Assembly: GCA_013823985.1 (NCBI GenBank)
Contig: PNNB01000036.1
Coordinates: forward strand, 1 to 64,000
Reading direction: 5' to 3'
DNA length: 64,000 bases
Origin: Sphingopyxis sp.
GTDB lineage: Bacteria; Pseudomonadota; Alphaproteobacteria; Sphingomonadales; Sphingomonadaceae
Below the pieces are notes generated by a model, which saw only the letters and a program-made list of their open reading frames with translations, searched no databases and was not told the DNA's origin. Position 1 is the stretch's first letter, and every line of letters begins with the position of its first letter. A program made the position numbers and the translations under genes. Of the stretch, positions 9,092 to 19,331 are shown piece by piece.

Positions 9092-10168
9092 ATGATAGAC
9101 ATTGTAAACCTACAGAATGAACTGACCGCCGCCATTGAGGCCGCCGAGTCACCCGAAGCACTAGAAGCCGTCCGGATCGCCGCGCTTGGAAAGCAAGGGA
9201 GCGTTTCCGTACTGCTGAAAACAATGGGCAGCATGTCGCCCGAAGAACGCCTAGTACGCGGTCCGTTGATCAATGGCCTACGCGAAACCGTGTCTAATGC
9301 GCTTTCTGCAAAAAAAGTGGCATTCGACACCGCAATTTTGAATGCCCGCCTTTCGACCGAGCGTCTGGACATGACGTTGCCTGCCGAGGCGATTGCACAA
9401 GGATCTGTACATCCGGTCAGCCAAGTAATGGACGAACTTGCTGAGATCTTCGCGGATATGGGTTTTGCTGTCGCCGAGGGTCCCGAAATCGAGGATGACT
9501 GGCACAATTTCACCGCGCTTAACATTCCAGAGACACATCCGGCGCGCGCGATGCACGACACATTCTATTTTCCCGCAAGCGAGGACGGAACAGCAAAGCT
9601 GCTACGCACGCACACTTCGCCTGTGCAAATCCGCACCATGACGTCACAGGAACCTCCGATCCGGATCATCGCACCCGGACGCGTGTACCGCAGCGATAGT
9701 GATGCAACGCACACCCCGATGTTCCACCAAATCGAAGGTCTAGTAATCGACAAGGGCATCCATCTCGGCCATCTTAAATGGACGCTGGAAACCTTTCTTA
9801 AAGCCTTTTTCGAACGTGAGGATCTGACCATCCGTCTAAGGCCAAGCTATTTCCCCTTCACCGAGCCCTCTGCTGAGGTCGATGTGAGTTTCTCGATAGA
9901 AAATGGCAAGCGTATCCTTGGCGGGACAGGAGGATGGATGGAACTTCTCGGCTCCGGCATGGTCCATCCCAAGGTGATTTCGGCCTGTGGTCTTGATCCG
10001 GACGTCTATCAGGGTTTTGCTTTCGGGGTCGGGGTCGACCGTCTGGCTATGCTGAAATACGGCATGGATGACTTGCGCGCGTTTTTCGACGGCGATCTGC
10101 GCTGGTTGAAACATTACGGATTTGCCGCTTTGGATGTTCCTACGTTGAGCGGGGGAGTATCGGCATGA
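9092..10168 (+). CDS. pheS: Phenylalanine-tRNA ligase, alpha subunit
   Basis: Catalytic subunit of the (alpha-beta)2 enzyme that charges tRNA-Phe. The 358 residues have an N-terminal coiled-coil region (about 1-90). The class II core follows, with the family stretch [20 protein letters not shown], motif 2 around [19 protein letters not shown] and the phenylalanine pocket [12 protein letters not shown]. The ATG at 9092 ([10 protein letters not shown]) was chosen over an upstream ATG at 9053, which lies inside the hairpin. It overlaps pheT by 4 bp (ATGA). Confidence 0.96.
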   Translation: MIDIVNLQNELTAAIEAAESPEALEAVRIAALGKQGSVSVLLKTMGSMSPEERLVRGPLINGLRETVSNALSAKKVAFDTAILNARLSTERLDMTLPAEAIAQGSVHPVSQVMDELAEIFADMGFAVAEGPEIEDDWHNFTALNIPETHPARAMHDTFYFPASEDGTAKLLRTHTSPVQIRTMTSQEPPIRIIAPGRVYRSDSDATHTPMFHQIEGLVIDKGIHLGHLKWTLETFLKAFFEREDLTIRLRPSYFPFTEPSAEVDVSFSIENGKRILGGTGGWMELLGSGMVHPKVISACGLDPDVYQGFAFGVGVDRLAMLKYGMDDLRAFFDGDLRWLKHYGFAALDVPTLSGGVSA

Positions 10169-12549
10169 AATTCTCGCTGAGCTGGCTCAAAGAGCATCTG
10201 GACACCAACGCTGACGCTCAGGGCGTTGCGGACATGTTGAACCGCATCGGTCATGAGGTCGAAAGTATCGACAATCCGGCCGAGAAACTTTCGGCCTTTC
10301 GTATCGCGCGCGTCTTGACTGCCGCCCCGCACCCGCAAGCGGACAAACTGCAAGTGCTTTCCGTCGATGCGGGTGGAGAACCACTGCAAGTCGTCTGTGG
10401 CGCGCCCAATGCACGCGCCGGCATGCTGGGGGTTTTTGGCCCCGCCGGTGCTGTCGTGCCTGCCAATGGCATGGTCTTGAAAGTCGCGGCCATACGCGGT
10501 GTTGAATCCAACGGCATGATGTGTTCCGTCGCAGAACTGGAACTGGGTGATGACCATGACGGCATCATCGAGTTAGCCGACGATGCTCCAGTCGGTCAAA
10601 TATATGCCCAATGGGCAGGCCTCGACGATCCCGTAATTGATGTAAGTATCACACCCAACCGGCAAGATTGTATGGGCGTGCGCGGAATAGCGCGTGATCT
10701 GGCCGCTGCCGGTTTGGGTAAGCTACGTCCGCTACATGACGTGTATCACATGGACTCGCTCGCACCGATTTACGGCGAAGGTCCTGCTCCCGACATTGCC
10801 ACGCTGGATCCTGCCGGCTGCCCCGCCTTTTATGCGCAAGTTGTTTCGGGCGTCGCCAACGGGTCCGCTCCGCAGTGGATGCGCGACAAGTTACACGCCA
10901 TCGGCCAAAAACCCATTTCGGTCTTGGTCGACATTACCAATTTCATCTCGATCGATCTGGGCCGCCCGCTGCACGTCTATGACCGTGCGAAATTGAATGG
11001 CACTCTTGTCGCGCGGAAGGCGAATGACGGGGAAGAAGTGCTGGCGTTAAACGGCAAGACCTATACACTTGACAGCAGCATGACTGTGATCGCCGATAAT
11101 AGCATGGTCCACGATATTGGGGGTGTGATGGGAGGCGAGCATTCCGGCGTGTCCGAAAGCACCACCGATGTTCTGATCGAATGCGCTTATTTCACGCCCG
11201 AACACATCGCCCGCACCGGGCAGAAGCTCACCCTGACCAGCGATGCCCGTCAGCGGTTTGAGCGTGGAGTGGACCCGGCCTTTCTGGATGATGGCCTCGC
11301 TATCGCTACCAAATTAGTGCTCGAACATTGTGGGGGTAAGCCCAGTGCGATTGCGCGCGCGGGCTCCCCGCCAGTTGCGCCGCGCAACATTTCCTATGAT
11401 CCGGATCACTGCCTGCGGCTTGGTGGCGTTGATGTGTCGGCTGATGAACAGCGTAACATTCTGGAAAAATTGGGCTTTTCAGTGACGCCAGAATGGCAGG
11501 TCGTCCCTCCTAGCTGGCGCCGTGACGTCGAAGGGCCTGCGGACATCGTCGAAGAAGTGGTCCGCATGGTCGGGCTGGACAATGTTCCCTCCACACCGCT
11601 GCCGCGTGCCGAGGGCGTGGCGAAGCCAACCGCCACAGCGATGCAGAAGATTGAGCGTAAAGTTCGCCGGACCGCCGCAGCGCGTGGTTTGAACGAAGCC
11701 ATCAACTGGTCGTTCCTTCCCGAAAAAGAAGCAAACGCCTTTGGCGGTGGTCACTGGTCGCTCGCCAATCCGATTAGCGAAGATATGAAGGTTATGCGAC
11801 CGTCGTTGCTACCCGGGCTACTGTCTGCCGCGCAGCGGAACAAGAACCGGGGCGCTTCGTCGGTACGCCTTTTCGAAATCGGTCGCCGTTATCTAGTCGA
11901 AAGTGAACACCTGACCGCTGCCTTTGTGCTCGCCGGGGAAAAAGCACCACGCAACTGGGCCAGTGGCAAGGCAACGCCGTTCGATGCCTATGATGCCAAA
12001 GGCGAAGTCCTCGCTCTGCTGGCGGCGGCTGGTGTGGCTACCGAAAGCCTTATGCTTATGGGAGACGCCGGGGAACATTATCATCCCGGCCAATCGGCAA
12101 CTTTGCGCATGGGACCAAAGAATGTCTTGGCGGCATTTGGTGCATTACATCCCGTTACGGCCAGAGCTTTCGACCTCGATGGTCCGGTCGTTGCAGCCGA
12201 GATTTTTTTAGATGCCATCCCGCTTAGGAAAAATGCGAGTTTCATGCGCACCGCCTTCACGCCGCCTGCATTGCAAGCCGTAACCCGCGATTTTGCTTTC
12301 CTCGTGCCGGCCAATATCCCCGGTGGCGATCTGGTCCGTTCTATCAAAGCGGCCGATAAACAGAATATAGTCAATGTCCATTTGTTTGACCAATTCACGG
12401 GGCAGGGCGTTCCGGAAGGCCAGAAATCGCTAGCGTTTGAAGTGACTCTTCAGCCGGTTGAGAAGAGCTATAGCGAAGACGATTTGAAAGCGATTTCGGA
12501 TCGGATCATCGCGGCGGCGTCCAAGCAGGGCGCTCAGTTGAGAGGCTAA
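10165..12549 (+). CDS. pheT: Phenylalanine-tRNA ligase, beta subunit
   Basis: A 794-residue beta subunit, normal for the long bacterial type. In order it shows the N-terminal [14 protein letters not shown], a tRNA-binding OB fold (about 39-150), the B3/B4 editing region that hydrolyses Tyr-tRNA-Phe, the B5 DNA-binding-like fold near residues 400-470, a catalytic-like core, and the C-terminal anticodon-binding FDX-ACB domain ([20 protein letters not shown] to the end). It is translationally coupled to pheS and followed by an intrinsic terminator. Confidence 0.96.
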   Translation: MKFSLSWLKEHLDTNADAQGVADMLNRIGHEVESIDNPAEKLSAFRIARVLTAAPHPQADKLQVLSVDAGGEPLQVVCGAPNARAGMLGVFGPAGAVVPANGMVLKVAAIRGVESNGMMCSVAELELGDDHDGIIELADDAPVGQIYAQWAGLDDPVIDVSITPNRQDCMGVRGIARDLAAAGLGKLRPLHDVYHMDSLAPIYGEGPAPDIATLDPAGCPAFYAQVVSGVANGSAPQWMRDKLHAIGQKPISVLVDITNFISIDLGRPLHVYDRAKLNGTLVARKANDGEEVLALNGKTYTLDSSMTVIADNSMVHDIGGVMGGEHSGVSESTTDVLIECAYFTPEHIARTGQKLTLTSDARQRFERGVDPAFLDDGLAIATKLVLEHCGGKPSAIARAGSPPVAPRNISYDPDHCLRLGGVDVSADEQRNILEKLGFSVTPEWQVVPPSWRRDVEGPADIVEEVVRMVGLDNVPSTPLPRAEGVAKPTATAMQKIERKVRRTAAARGLNEAINWSFLPEKEANAFGGGHWSLANPISEDMKVMRPSLLPGLLSAAQRNKNRGASSVRLFEIGRRYLVESEHLTAAFVLAGEKAPRNWASGKATPFDAYDAKGEVLALLAAAGVATESLMLMGDAGEHYHPGQSATLRMGPKNVLAAFGALHPVTARAFDLDGPVVAAEIFLDAIPLRKNASFMRTAFTPPALQAVTRDFAFLVPANIPGGDLVRSIKAADKQNIVNVHLFDQFTGQGVPEGQKSLAFEVTLQPVEKSYSEDDLKAISDRIIAAASKQGAQLRG

Positions 12550-12552
12550 AAG

Positions 12553-12586
12553 AAAAGGCCGGAGCAGCGATGCCCCGGCCTTTTTT
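12553..12586 (+). terminator. Rho-independent terminator of pheST
   Basis: AAAAGGCCGG (12553-12562) pairs with CCGGCCTTTT (12575-12584) across a 12-nt loop and ends in six T's. It begins 4 bp after the pheT stop. The A-tract on the other side could also serve the convergent TonB-receptor transcript. Confidence 0.9.
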
Positions 12587-12608
12587 ATGACGCGATTATG
12601 TCGCGCTC

Positions 12609-14960
12609 TCAGAATTTAAGGCCCGCGGTTACAAAAACCTGACGAGGATTGCCGTAGAAAGCAGTCAACGTACCCTCTCGCCCCAGCGATGCGATTGGTA
12701 GTCCATTGACGCCCAATGTAGGTACGCCTGTTGTCGCATTGCCCGCAATGAAGCTGTAGCCTGACGTCTTGTACTGCTTGTCCGTCAAGTTCTTGCCGTG
12801 AATTCCGATGCTCCATTTATCATCAGGCGACGTGTAAACGATGCTGGCATCCAGCAACGCATAGCCCGACTGGTCGATATACGGATTGGGGATTTCAAAC
12901 TGGTTGGTGCTGCTGCGGTAGGACAAGGTCGTTCCGAGATTCAACCGCCCCGCACCAATGGGTGTCATATAGGCAAGGGTTGCGCTCGCGGTCCAATCGG
13001 GCGTGTTCTGGATTTGGCGGAATTGGGCGACATCCGTTGGCACGTTCGCGATGTTGGTAATATATTCGTCGAACTTCGCATCAATATATCCGACTGCACC
13101 TAGCAGATTTAGCCTGTCCCCATCGGTGGCGAAATTTTCGCCAAGCCGTGCGTTGAATTCTAGTTCGACGCCCTTGAACGTTGCCTTACCCGCATTTGAA
13201 GTCACACCGCAGAACGAAGGTAATCCGCCGACGATGCAGGCAACCGAACCAGGTATCTGGACATCGGTATAGTCGGCATAGAAGCCCGCCAGAGCAAAAG
13301 TCAGGCCGCCATTAAAGAGATTGCCCTTATAGCCAACTTCATAGCTGTCGACGCTTTCGGGCCGGAAGCTCAGAAATGCCGCAACTTCGTTATTTTCGCC
13401 CCGGATGCCATTTCCATTTAGATCAGGTGCGTTTGCACCAACGCCGCGGGGGTCGAAACCGCCACCTTTGAAGCCTTGGCTGTAGCTAGCGTAAATGTTG
13501 TGCTCAGGGGTGGGTTTGAAGCTTACCGAAACGCGTGGCGTGAACTTGTTGAAGCTACGCTTGCCACTGAAGTTCGTGCTGGCAGCTCCGAAAGGTACGC
13601 CTGCACCGCCAAAGAAAGGCGATCCGCCACCCAGATAATTCTGACGCAGGATATTCGCGGTACGCGTATCCCATGTATATCGACCGCCGACCGAAAGGCT
13701 AAGCTGGTCGGAAAAATCATAAGTGAAATCGCCAAACACAGCATAAGTCTCGGTATCAACTGCAGCATTTGTGAATGCCGTCAAACCGTTCAGCGTCGTA
13801 AACAGACGCACGTCGAACAGTGTATCGGCGGTTGCATCGAGATAGTAAGCGCCGATCATACCGTTGAGCGGCCCCGCGTCGACGAGCAACTGCACTTCCT
13901 GGCTGATCTGTTCATTAAAGTAGCCGCCGGGTACGTCGACGTCGACGCCCGGGAGGGCATCAAAATCGATCGGGGTAAAAGTATCATCCTTGCGCCATGC
14001 ACTGATCGAACGCAGGGTCAGGCTATCCGACAGGTCGACCGAAATATTCATGGCCAAACCATACGCCTTGATATCCTGTTTCGGATCGACGAGGCCGCCA
14101 CGGGTGTCATAAACGTCATCCAAAACGGGAGCCCCCGTCAGAAGTCCTGGAATCAGGCGATGGCCACCACGCGGGTCGCTTTTGTCGCGGCTGTAGTCGC
14201 CGCTGATACGCACCGACACGGGCGCACCATAGCCACCCATTTCGATGGTGCCACGGGCCGCCCAAACGTCTTTGTTATAGTTTTCGAGGCCCGTGGTCAG
14301 ATTGTCGCCGAACCCGCCGCGCGAAAGGCGCGCAAAGCTTCCCCCGACGCGCACGATGTCGCCGATCGGCGCCGAGGCCGTGATCACCCCATCAGCCTGT
14401 CCGTAGGTGCCGACAGTTCCGCGGATCGCAACCGAAGCCTCTTGCGGCAAACGCTTGGTGACATATTTGACCGCGCCACCGATGGTGTTGCGTCCATACA
14501 GAGTTCCCTGCGGACCACGCAGTACTTCGATGCGTTCAACTTCATAAATGTCGAGAACCGCTGCCTGCGGGCGGTTTAAATATACATCGTCGAGATAAAT
14601 GCCGACGCCAGGTTCAAAACCCGATACCGGATCCTGCTGCCCAATGCCGCGGATGAACGCGGACAATGTCGAGTTGCTGCCGCGTGACGTTTCGAGAGTC
14701 GTGTTCGGCGTAATGTTACCGATATCGGTAAGGTCAAGTGCGCCCCGCATTTCGAGGGCTTCGCCGGAAAAGGCGCTGACAGCGATAGGCACATCCTGAA
14801 GACTTTCTTCACGACGGCGGGCAGTCACGATGATTTCATCGCCTGCCGCATCGGCCTCAGCAGCATCTTGTGCCATTGCTGGCACAGCCACAAACACCGC
14901 GGGTGCGGCGATGCCGGCTAATAAAGCAGCGCGAACGAAAGAGATTTTAGGGGATTTCAT
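12609..14960 (-). CDS. TonB-dependent outer-membrane receptor
   Basis: A 783-residue receptor. Signal peptide about 1-30 (cleavage after AMAQ). A TonB-box-like DEIIVTARRREESLQDVPIA is followed by the plug domain with VERIEVLRGPQGTLYGRNTIG. The beta-barrel ends in aromatic-rich strands and a C-terminal GLKF. This is the plug type common in sphingomonads. The substrate is unknown. It is divergent from a TetR gene across 102 bp that hold a perfect palindrome, so repression by that TetR protein is likely. Confidence 0.92.
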   Translation of the reverse strand: MKSPKISFVRAALLAGIAAPAVFVAVPAMAQDAAEADAAGDEIIVTARRREESLQDVPIAVSAFSGEALEMRGALDLTDIGNITPNTTLETSRGSNSTLSAFIRGIGQQDPVSGFEPGVGIYLDDVYLNRPQAAVLDIYEVERIEVLRGPQGTLYGRNTIGGAVKYVTKRLPQEASVAIRGTVGTYGQADGVITASAPIGDIVRVGGSFARLSRGGFGDNLTTGLENYNKDVWAARGTIEMGGYGAPVSVRISGDYSRDKSDPRGGHRLIPGLLTGAPVLDDVYDTRGGLVDPKQDIKAYGLAMNISVDLSDSLTLRSISAWRKDDTFTPIDFDALPGVDVDVPGGYFNEQISQEVQLLVDAGPLNGMIGAYYLDATADTLFDVRLFTTLNGLTAFTNAAVDTETYAVFGDFTYDFSDQLSLSVGGRYTWDTRTANILRQNYLGGGSPFFGGAGVPFGAASTNFSGKRSFNKFTPRVSVSFKPTPEHNIYASYSQGFKGGGFDPRGVGANAPDLNGNGIRGENNEVAAFLSFRPESVDSYEVGYKGNLFNGGLTFALAGFYADYTDVQIPGSVACIVGGLPSFCGVTSNAGKATFKGVELEFNARLGENFATDGDRLNLLGAVGYIDAKFDEYITNIANVPTDVAQFRQIQNTPDWTASATLAYMTPIGAGRLNLGTTLSYRSSTNQFEIPNPYIDQSGYALLDASIVYTSPDDKWSIGIHGKNLTDKQYKTSGYSFIAGNATTGVPTLGVNGLPIASLGREGTLTAFYGNPRQVFVTAGLKF

Positions 14961-15018
14961 ATGTCACTCTCCTGCAGAAAAGCGGGTCTTTACCCGTTCT
15001 GGAAATGAGCTATAGTGA

Positions 15019-15040
15019 AAGTTGAACCATGTTTCAACTT
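15019..15040. promoter_or_regulatory. Palindromic operator between TonB receptor and tetR
   Basis: AAGTTGAA (15019-15026) and TTCAACTT (15033-15040) form a perfect 8-bp inverted repeat with a 6-nt spacer. A possible -10 box TATAGT for tetR lies at 15012-15017, just before it. The site sits 59 bp upstream of the receptor and 23 bp upstream of tetR. This is the expected position for a TetR-family operator controlling both genes; binding is inferred. Confidence 0.6.
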
Positions 15041-15062
15041 GAAGTGAGAGGAAAGCTGGAGA

Positions 15063-15686
15063 ATGCCCGCAGAACGTGGCATATCAGCAACAATGACGCC
15101 CGTTGGCAAAACTCCCCGCACCGAACGTGGGCGCAAAACCCTGCGTCTGCTGCTGGACGCGGCGGCAGCCGAATTCGGGGAAAAGGGCTTTCACGAAAGT
15201 TCGGTGGTCAGCATCACTCAACGCGCAGGAGTCGCTCTGGGTAGTTTCTATACCTATTTCGATTCGAAAGATTCGCTGTTTCAAGCGCTGGTCCGCGACA
15301 TGTCGGCACAGGTGCGCAACACGGTCGGTCCCGTCATGGCCGCGGAACCCGACCGGCTTGATGGTGAGCGCAAGGGTCTGGCAGAGTTTTTGCGTTTTGT
15401 ACGGCGGCACAAGGAATTATACCGCATCATCGACGAAGCCGAGTTTGTCGATCCCCCTAGCTACCGCGCGCACTATGAAAACACTGTTGCGGGCTATGTT
15501 GCCAGCTTAAAAGACGCGGCCGACAAGGGCCAGGTCCGATCGGATGTCGAAGAAGTGCACGCTTGGGCCATTGTGGGCATGAACGTGTTCTTAGGTCTGC
15601 GCTATGGCGTCATGGGGGAGGATCGCGACGCAAACGAGGTGGCCCAGATTGCCGCCGACTTCCTGACCCATGGTTTGAAACGCTAA
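15063..15686 (+). CDS. TetR-family transcriptional regulator
   Basis: A 207-residue protein with the TetR N-terminal DNA-binding domain (about 18-65: RLLLDAAAAEFGEKGFHES, then SVVSITQRAGVALGSFYTYF and DSKDSLFQAL). The C-terminal helical ligand domain ends in QIAADFLTHGLKR. The ATG at 15063 follows a GGAG-rich stretch. It probably represses itself and the divergent TonB receptor through the palindrome between them; the inducer is unknown. Confidence 0.9.
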   Translation: MPAERGISATMTPVGKTPRTERGRKTLRLLLDAAAAEFGEKGFHESSVVSITQRAGVALGSFYTYFDSKDSLFQALVRDMSAQVRNTVGPVMAAEPDRLDGERKGLAEFLRFVRRHKELYRIIDEAEFVDPPSYRAHYENTVAGYVASLKDAADKGQVRSDVEEVHAWAIVGMNVFLGLRYGVMGEDRDANEVAQIAADFLTHGLKR

Positions 15687-15748
15687 AGCAGCGCCACCAC
15701 GCTCGGTTACCGGTTCCAATTGGGACCAAATCCCTCTAAGCGGCGCGC

Positions 15749-17311
15749 ATGACGCTGAACCGCCGCACATTTGCTATCATTTCCCATCCCGATGCCGGTA
15801 AAACGACGCTGACCGAAAAGCTGTTGCTCCAAGGCGGCGCCATCCATCTTGCCGGCGAGGTTAAAGCGCGCGGGCAAGCGCGGCGTGCGCGGTCGGACTG
15901 GATGAAGATCGAGCAGCAACGCGGCATCTCCGTAACTTCCTCGGTCATGACATTCCAGAAGGACGGCATTGTCTTCAACCTACTCGATACGCCTGGGCAT
16001 GAGGATTTTTCCGAAGACACCTATCGCACTCTCACCGCTGTCGATTCAGCAATCATGGTGATCGATGCTGCAAAAGGGATCGAACCGCAGACCCGCAAAT
16101 TGTTCGAAGTGTGTCGCTTGCGTTCGGTGCCCATCATTACTTTTGTAAACAAGGTCGATCGTGAAGGCCGGGCAGCTTTCGAGACCATCGACGAGGTCGC
16201 CGATGCACTCGCGCTGGACGTATGCCCGATGAACTGGCCTGTCGGTATGGGCGGCGAATTTGAAGGATTATATGATTTCACCAGCGGCCGATTGAGCCAA
16301 CCATCAGGCGACAGCAAAGCTTTCGAGGGCAAGGTTAGCACCCATAGCGGTCTTGACGCCACAAGCCTTGATGACGTTCTGTCGGCGGCGGGCGCCGCAC
16401 GCTTGCGTGAAGAGGCAGAGCTTGCGCAGGCAGGCTATTCCGAGTTCGACCTAACTGCGTTTCGGAATGGTGATTTGACCCCCGTCTATTTCGGGTCCGC
16501 GTTGAAAGAATTCGGTGTGATCGAATTGATCACTGCCATCGCAGCCTTTGCGCCGCCGCCGCGCCCGCAGCCCAGTTCGAAAGGTGAAATTGATCCCTCT
16601 GCCAAGGAAGTAACGGGTTTCATTTTCAAGGTGCAGGCGAATATGGATCCGCAACACCGCGACCGTATCGCATTCATGCGGCTCTGTTCCGGTACATTTA
16701 GGCGTGGCATGAAGCTGACGCCATCGGGTCTGGGCAAGCCGGTCGCCATCCATTCACCCATCCTATTTTTTGCGCAGGACCGTGAAATCGCCGACAGCGC
16801 GGAACCGGGCGACATTATCGGTATTCCGAACCATGGCACATTGCGCGTTGGCGACACATTGTCGGAACGGAACGATGTGCGATTCACTGGTCTACCTAAT
16901 TTTGCGCCTGAAATCCTCCGCCGCGTCGTGTTGCGGGATCCCACAAAAACCAAGCAATTGCGCAAAGCCCTCGACGATTTGAGCGAAGAGGGTGTCATTC
17001 AGGTTTTTTATCCCGAAGTCGGGTCAAACTGGGTCATCGGTGTGGTCGGGCAGTTGCAACTTGATGTGCTCATTTCCCGTTTGGAAGCGGAATATAAGGT
17101 CGATGCCTTTTTGGAAGCCGCACCCTATGATACTGCCCGCTGGCTCGTCGGTTCGGACACTGCTCTAACCCAATTTGCGTCGTTTAACGGCGGCAATATG
17201 GCAAAGGATCGGGACGGCCACCCGGTCTTCATGGCCAAATCGGCCTGGGACGTCGGATACCAGCAGGAAAAACATCCTGATCTGAAATTCAGCGCGACTA
17301 AGGAACGGTAA
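15749..17311 (+). CDS. prfC: Peptide chain release factor 3
   Basis: GTPase of 520 residues that removes RF1 and RF2 from the ribosome after termination. The G motifs are clear: G1 SHPDAGKTTLTE, G3 DTPGHEDF and G4 NKVDRE. The EF-Tu-like domain 2 follows, and an RF3-specific C-terminal domain ends in the EKHPDLKFSATKER region. Length and order match the family. It converges with the GH42 gene 9 bp away. Confidence 0.96.
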   Translation: MTLNRRTFAIISHPDAGKTTLTEKLLLQGGAIHLAGEVKARGQARRARSDWMKIEQQRGISVTSSVMTFQKDGIVFNLLDTPGHEDFSEDTYRTLTAVDSAIMVIDAAKGIEPQTRKLFEVCRLRSVPIITFVNKVDREGRAAFETIDEVADALALDVCPMNWPVGMGGEFEGLYDFTSGRLSQPSGDSKAFEGKVSTHSGLDATSLDDVLSAAGAARLREEAELAQAGYSEFDLTAFRNGDLTPVYFGSALKEFGVIELITAIAAFAPPPRPQPSSKGEIDPSAKEVTGFIFKVQANMDPQHRDRIAFMRLCSGTFRRGMKLTPSGLGKPVAIHSPILFFAQDREIADSAEPGDIIGIPNHGTLRVGDTLSERNDVRFTGLPNFAPEILRRVVLRDPTKTKQLRKALDDLSEEGVIQVFYPEVGSNWVIGVVGQLQLDVLISRLEAEYKVDAFLEAAPYDTARWLVGSDTALTQFASFNGGNMAKDRDGHPVFMAKSAWDVGYQQEKHPDLKFSATKER

Positions 17312-17320
17312 TTCCATCTG

Positions 17321-19312
17321 TTAAATAACGGCTGATCGCCAGACAGCCACCCCAAAAGGTTCGATCTGGTGACGGCCAATTAGGAATTCCGCGTCTTCGG
17401 ATACTGGAGCATGGGCAGATTCATCCGATAGGTTGAAGGCAAAGCTCAGATCGCCCCGGCGGCGTAAGCGCAAGGTCGGCGGCAATGGTGTGACCGGAAT
17501 GCCTGCTTCAGCGCACAGCCGCACCAACATGCTTTTCAGAAAAGCGTCATCGGTCAAAGTCGCGATATAGGTGCTGCGGCCCGAACGGATGGCTGCTGCA
17601 GCTCCGTCTTCATAGGTTGCCAGAATTTCCGTATCGCCTGCTTCAATTGTTTCGCGCCATCGAACACTTTCGAAGCGCTCGCCCTGATAATGAAGCGCTC
17701 CCATGCAGTCGGGGCGCAATGTCTCCACTGCGATGACTTTTACAGGGACAAATTCCCGCAACGGACCAGGTGGAAGTCCATCACTAATTGAAAACTCTTG
17801 TGTCTTTGCGCCGGAACGTGGTCCGAACAGAAGCAACCCATCACTCGCCCGCAATGACTCAATGGTCGTTTCATCGGGCATTGCAAGCGTCGGAGCGACG
17901 ATCAGCTTATATCCGTCCAGCAGCGCATCACCCGCGGTCAGGATGTCGACATCCAGCCCCAAAGCACGCAATGCGCCATAATATTGGAATACGACCGCCG
18001 GATAGCGATAACCCGCACCTTGTCGCTCGATATCGTCAACCCATGCCGACGCAGGATCAACCAACAAAGCTACCGGTGCTTTTTCAGGCAGTGCCGACAA
18101 ATCACCCAGCAACGCCATTTCCCGCGCAACCTGTTCAACTTCTGGCCATGCCGGTGCGTGCTGGTCATCGGGGCGCAGCAAACCGGCATGCATCTGTTCC
18201 TGCGCGAAGGGAACCTGACGCCATCGGAAATAAGCCACGCAGGCCGCACCATGGGCGAAGGCCTGCAACGTCCAATGCCGGATCATGCCGGGCGCTGGGC
18301 GTGGATTATGGGGAGCCCAATTCACTGGGCCAGGCTGTTGCTCCATCACCCACCAAGCCCCATTGGAAAGTCCGCGCACCGTATCGAAATTCAACGCCGC
18401 CAAATCGGGATGCCCTGTCCGCATGAAGGGCTGCCAATCCGAAGCTGGTGCCTTGGCCATCAACTGGTCGGAAAAGCCGAGCGGATAATTGTCATAACTT
18501 AGAAAATCGAGACCGCGGGTCAGCGCAGCATTGTCAACGCCGGTCGTTGCCGGCGGAATGATATTGTGCGTGACCCATTGCCCTGCGCCTGCATGCGAAC
18601 GAATAGCGGCAATCATGACGTCATGAAAGCGCACCACTTGATCCGATGCAAAGCGGCGAAAGGCGAGCCGGTGCGCGGGATTAGTCTCGCACACCGTGAA
18701 GTAAGGTAAGTCAATCTGGTCGAAGCTGTCATACTCCATTGACCAGAATATGTTTCCCCAAGCCGCATTCAGCGCCTCAATCGTCGCATAACGGCTTGCG
18801 CACCATTGCCGGAATGCATCGCGCGCCGCCGGTGACGCGCTAAGTGTTGTATCGTGGCAGCACAGCTCATTGTCGGTCTGCCAGCCAGCCACATGGGGAT
18901 GCTTGCCATAACGCTCTGCCATGGCCGCGCTGATGCGTTCTGCCTGTGCCAGATAGGTTTCGCTGGAAAAATCATAATGGCGGCGCGAACCGAAGCCACG
19001 ACGCAAACCAGTATGTATGTCGACCGGTAGGATGTCCGGATATTTTTCGCAAAGCCATTTGGGCGGGGTGGCCGTGGGCGTGCCGAGAACGACCTTCAAC
19101 CCTGCTCCACCCAGTGCGTCAACGGCGTGGTCCATCCATTCCCATGTGAACTCACCCTCGCTTTTTTCCAAACGGCCCCAGGCGAACTCACCGATGCGTA
19201 CATAGGTCAGACCCAGATCGCGCATCCGCTGTGCATCGCTGACCCACATATTTTCGGGCCAATGTTCGGGATAATAACAAACGCCTAACATGACGGTCTT
19301 GTTACTGGACAT
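17321..19312 (-). CDS. Beta-galactosidase, GH42 family
   Basis: Intracellular glycosidase of 663 residues without a signal peptide. GH42 hallmarks: GVCYYPEHWP at the start, TPTATPPKWL, the acid/base Glu in WQTDNELCCHD, and the nucleophile Glu in WWVMEQQPGPVNW. A trimerisation domain and a small C-terminal beta domain follow. It would release galactose from beta-galactosides. The ATG at 19312 (MSSNKTVMLGV) begins at the family's usual start; the frame stays open upstream but is not conserved. It is the last gene of the receptor-halogenase-oxygenase run, 19 bp after its neighbour. Confidence 0.93.
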   Translation of the reverse strand: MSSNKTVMLGVCYYPEHWPENMWVSDAQRMRDLGLTYVRIGEFAWGRLEKSEGEFTWEWMDHAVDALGGAGLKVVLGTPTATPPKWLCEKYPDILPVDIHTGLRRGFGSRRHYDFSSETYLAQAERISAAMAERYGKHPHVAGWQTDNELCCHDTTLSASPAARDAFRQWCASRYATIEALNAAWGNIFWSMEYDSFDQIDLPYFTVCETNPAHRLAFRRFASDQVVRFHDVMIAAIRSHAGAGQWVTHNIIPPATTGVDNAALTRGLDFLSYDNYPLGFSDQLMAKAPASDWQPFMRTGHPDLAALNFDTVRGLSNGAWWVMEQQPGPVNWAPHNPRPAPGMIRHWTLQAFAHGAACVAYFRWRQVPFAQEQMHAGLLRPDDQHAPAWPEVEQVAREMALLGDLSALPEKAPVALLVDPASAWVDDIERQGAGYRYPAVVFQYYGALRALGLDVDILTAGDALLDGYKLIVAPTLAMPDETTIESLRASDGLLLFGPRSGAKTQEFSISDGLPPGPLREFVPVKVIAVETLRPDCMGALHYQGERFESVRWRETIEAGDTEILATYEDGAAAAIRSGRSTYIATLTDDAFLKSMLVRLCAEAGIPVTPLPPTLRLRRRGDLSFAFNLSDESAHAPVSEDAEFLIGRHQIEPFGVAVWRSAVI

Positions 19313-19331
19313 CCCGACAAGAGCAAGGGTT

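Noticed and set aside
13476..14579. A 367-codon open frame on the plus strand
   Set aside because: It lies wholly inside and opposite the TonB receptor at 12609-14960, has no recognisable motifs and is a shadow of that gene.
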